Position numbers and translations under genes: made by a program
Shown: in pieces, positions 62,484 to 64,000 of the stretch
Position numbering within the stretch: the first letter of the stretch is position 1
Layout: every line of letters starts with the position of its first letter
The notes under the pieces: generated by a model
What the model saw: only the letters and a program-made list of their open reading frames with translations
Databases searched by the model: none
Told to the model about the DNA's origin: nothing
Source: Dromiciops gliroides
Taxonomy: Eukaryota; Chordata; Mammalia; Microbiotheria; Microbiotheriidae
Assembly (NCBI RefSeq): GCF_019393635.1
Contig: NC_057867.1
Coordinates: 50,788,143 to 50,852,142 of the forward strand
Reading direction: 5' to 3'
Length of the DNA stretch: 64,000 nucleotides

Positions 62484-63189
62484 GTAAGTCTGATGTGAAG
62501 TTGCTTGTGATGAAAGCGAGTACAACCTCCATCACACGGATGCTGGCTTTCTCTGCTCCTTTCATCAGCTTTTAAACGAAGCTGTGCCTTGCCTTTCCTA
62601 TTGCCAGATAGCAAGCAAAGCAGAACATAGCTGGGGGCATGGTATCCAAGGTGATGGCTCTCCTATCTCTAGGCCACCCTTGGAGAGGAGAGCAGTGCTT
62701 GAGGGCTCCTGCATTTTCAAGTGACTGCTCTGGCAAGGGGAGCCTTTTTCCACTTGGCTTTGCACAGGAAGGCTGGACTCTAAGAGAAGCCTCCCTTTGG
62801 CTGTCTGACTACCCTCTCTTCCAGGTTGGGTGACCAGCAGCAGCCTTTTCAAATTACCCAGAAGTCTTTGAGCCTACCTGTTTAAGGGCACTAGAATCTC
62901 TTGGTTCTGTGTCCCACCCTTGTCCTAATGCCACGCACATTTCTGAGTGCTATTTAAGGTACAGGAATAAACCTGTAGAGTCTCATTCAGTTAAAACCCT
63001 GGTTTCTAACAGACTTCTTTCTGATGATCATTTGCTTCATATTTACTAAGCCCCATTGCCCAGTACACAATCACATATCTCTTCTCTTCTAAGGGCTACT
63101 TGAATGTCTGGATGACAGGTGAAAAATAGTGTTATATATAATTATTAATAATTAATATTTTAAAAAATAAAAATTAATTAAAAATCTTC

Positions 63190-63336
63190 GGGGCAGCTAG
63201 ATGGCGCAGTGGATGGAGCACCACCCCTGGAGTCAGGAGTACCTGAGTTCAAATCCGGCCTCAGACACTTGACACTTACTAGCTGTGTGACCCTGGGCAA
63301 GTCACTTAACCCCAACTGCCTCACTAAAAAAAAAAA
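63190..63336 (+). mobile_element. MAR1-type SINE in SLC9A6 intron 13
   Basis: Inserted in a taatta-rich stretch; duplication about aaaattaatta. Confidence 0.9.
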
Positions 63337-63766
63337 TTAATTAATATTAATATAGTATGATAAGAGCTTGCATGGTTTGTGTTGTATTTCATTTCAAAAC
63401 ACATTTCTTCTGGTCTGAACCAAGCCTTGATTTGTTTGCCTTCGGGGTAGGGTGAAAAGAGATCAGTTAATTAACTTCACTTTGCTAACTGATAAGATAG
63501 CCAGTGAATGGGGAGATTGTATATTCTGTGGGCTTAGCATAGCTCTCTAGGGCAGACTGGGCAATCCTCACGGCAGTCTGCTGGACATGTTTGCTAGAGA
63601 GTTGGTAGATCAGAGCCTCTTCCATGAATGGAGAGGCAGCCCAGCTGCAACCCAGCAGGTGGCAGTGGGAATAGCAAAGAGGGATGCCAGGTGACATCCA
63701 AATGACCCTTCAAAATAGCACAGAGTAGGTGACTTTTTACCCTACATCTTTGAAAGGAGATGGGTA

Positions 63767-63936
63767 GGGGCAGCTAGGTGGCACAGTGGATAGAGCACTG
63801 GCCCTGGATTCAGGAGGACCTGAGTTCAAATTCGGCTTCAGACACTTGACACTTACTAGCTGTGTGACCCTGGGCAAGTCACTTAACCCCAGTTGCCTCA
63901 CCAAAAAAGAAAAAAAAAAGAATAACTTACCGAGAG
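63767..63936 (+). mobile_element. MAR1-type SINE with a unique 3' tail
   Basis: Flanked by aggagatgggta on both sides, but 14 non-A bases (aataacttaccgag) lie between the A-rich tail and the right duplication, suggesting a read-through transcript. Confidence 0.88.
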
Positions 63937-63996
63937 GAGATGGGTATCAATAACCAAGTGTTCCATTGGACTAATGTCTTTCTCCTCTGGTCACAG

Positions 63997-64000
63997 GGCT
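63997..64000 (+). CDS. SLC9A6: Probable start of SLC9A6 exon 14 (truncated by window end)
   Basis: A strong acceptor (branch-like ctaat, pyrimidine-rich tract, tcacag) ends at 63996, leaving GGCT. Phase 0 and an initial Gly codon agree with the human tail, which continues with Gly-Val. The T that follows does not fit Val, so either this residue differs or the true acceptor lies beyond the window. Confidence 0.55.

Overview
This window is nuclear DNA from a marsupial mammal. The main evidence is about 40 copies of one tRNA-derived SINE of the marsupial MAR1/WSINE1 type (family name from memory), together with old L2, CR1/L3, MIR, L1, RTE-like and hAT relics. The one gene I can support is SLC9A6, which encodes the endosomal Na+/H+ exchanger NHE6, on the + strand in the right-hand 28 kb. 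I found no prokaryotic or viral gene, no CRISPR array and no functional RNA gene.

Layout. From 1 to about 35.9 kb is repeat-dense intergenic DNA: nested MAR1 SINEs, L2 relics on both strands (1310-2345, 3945-5560, 8279-8960, 9890-12115, 27965-28990), a CR1/L3 relic split by an L1 ORF1 fragment and a solo LTR (15340-17930), a long minus-strand L1 (about 22280-26700), and a near full-length 7SL (SRP) RNA retropseudogene (18657-18930). From 35.88 to 36.86 kb lies a GC- and CpG-rich promoter island containing SLC9A6 exon 1. From 36.4 to 64.0 kb are SLC9A6 introns and exons 2-13; the window ends four bases into a likely exon 14.

The SLC9A6 exons join in frame into 550 codons (1650 bases) with no stop. 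They cover the signal/first hydrophobic segment, the transmembrane exchanger domain with the Gly-Glu-Ser-Val-Leu-Asn-Asp ion-binding segment, and the start of the cytosolic tail. Intron chemistry is unusual: intron 1 has a GC donor, intron 7 is a U12-type AT-AC intron and intron 10 is a U12-type GT-AG intron. Exon 2 has two in-phase donors 96 bases apart, matching the known long and short NHE6 isoforms.

I do not see a new gene system. The most notable items are the splice-site set, a 67-bp Z-DNA-prone tract about 33 bp upstream of exon 5, SINE-based tandem arrays in intron 6 and upstream, the 7SL pseudogene, and one unassigned ORF at 7486-7734. Comparisons to human protein and family consensus sequences are from memory; no search was run.
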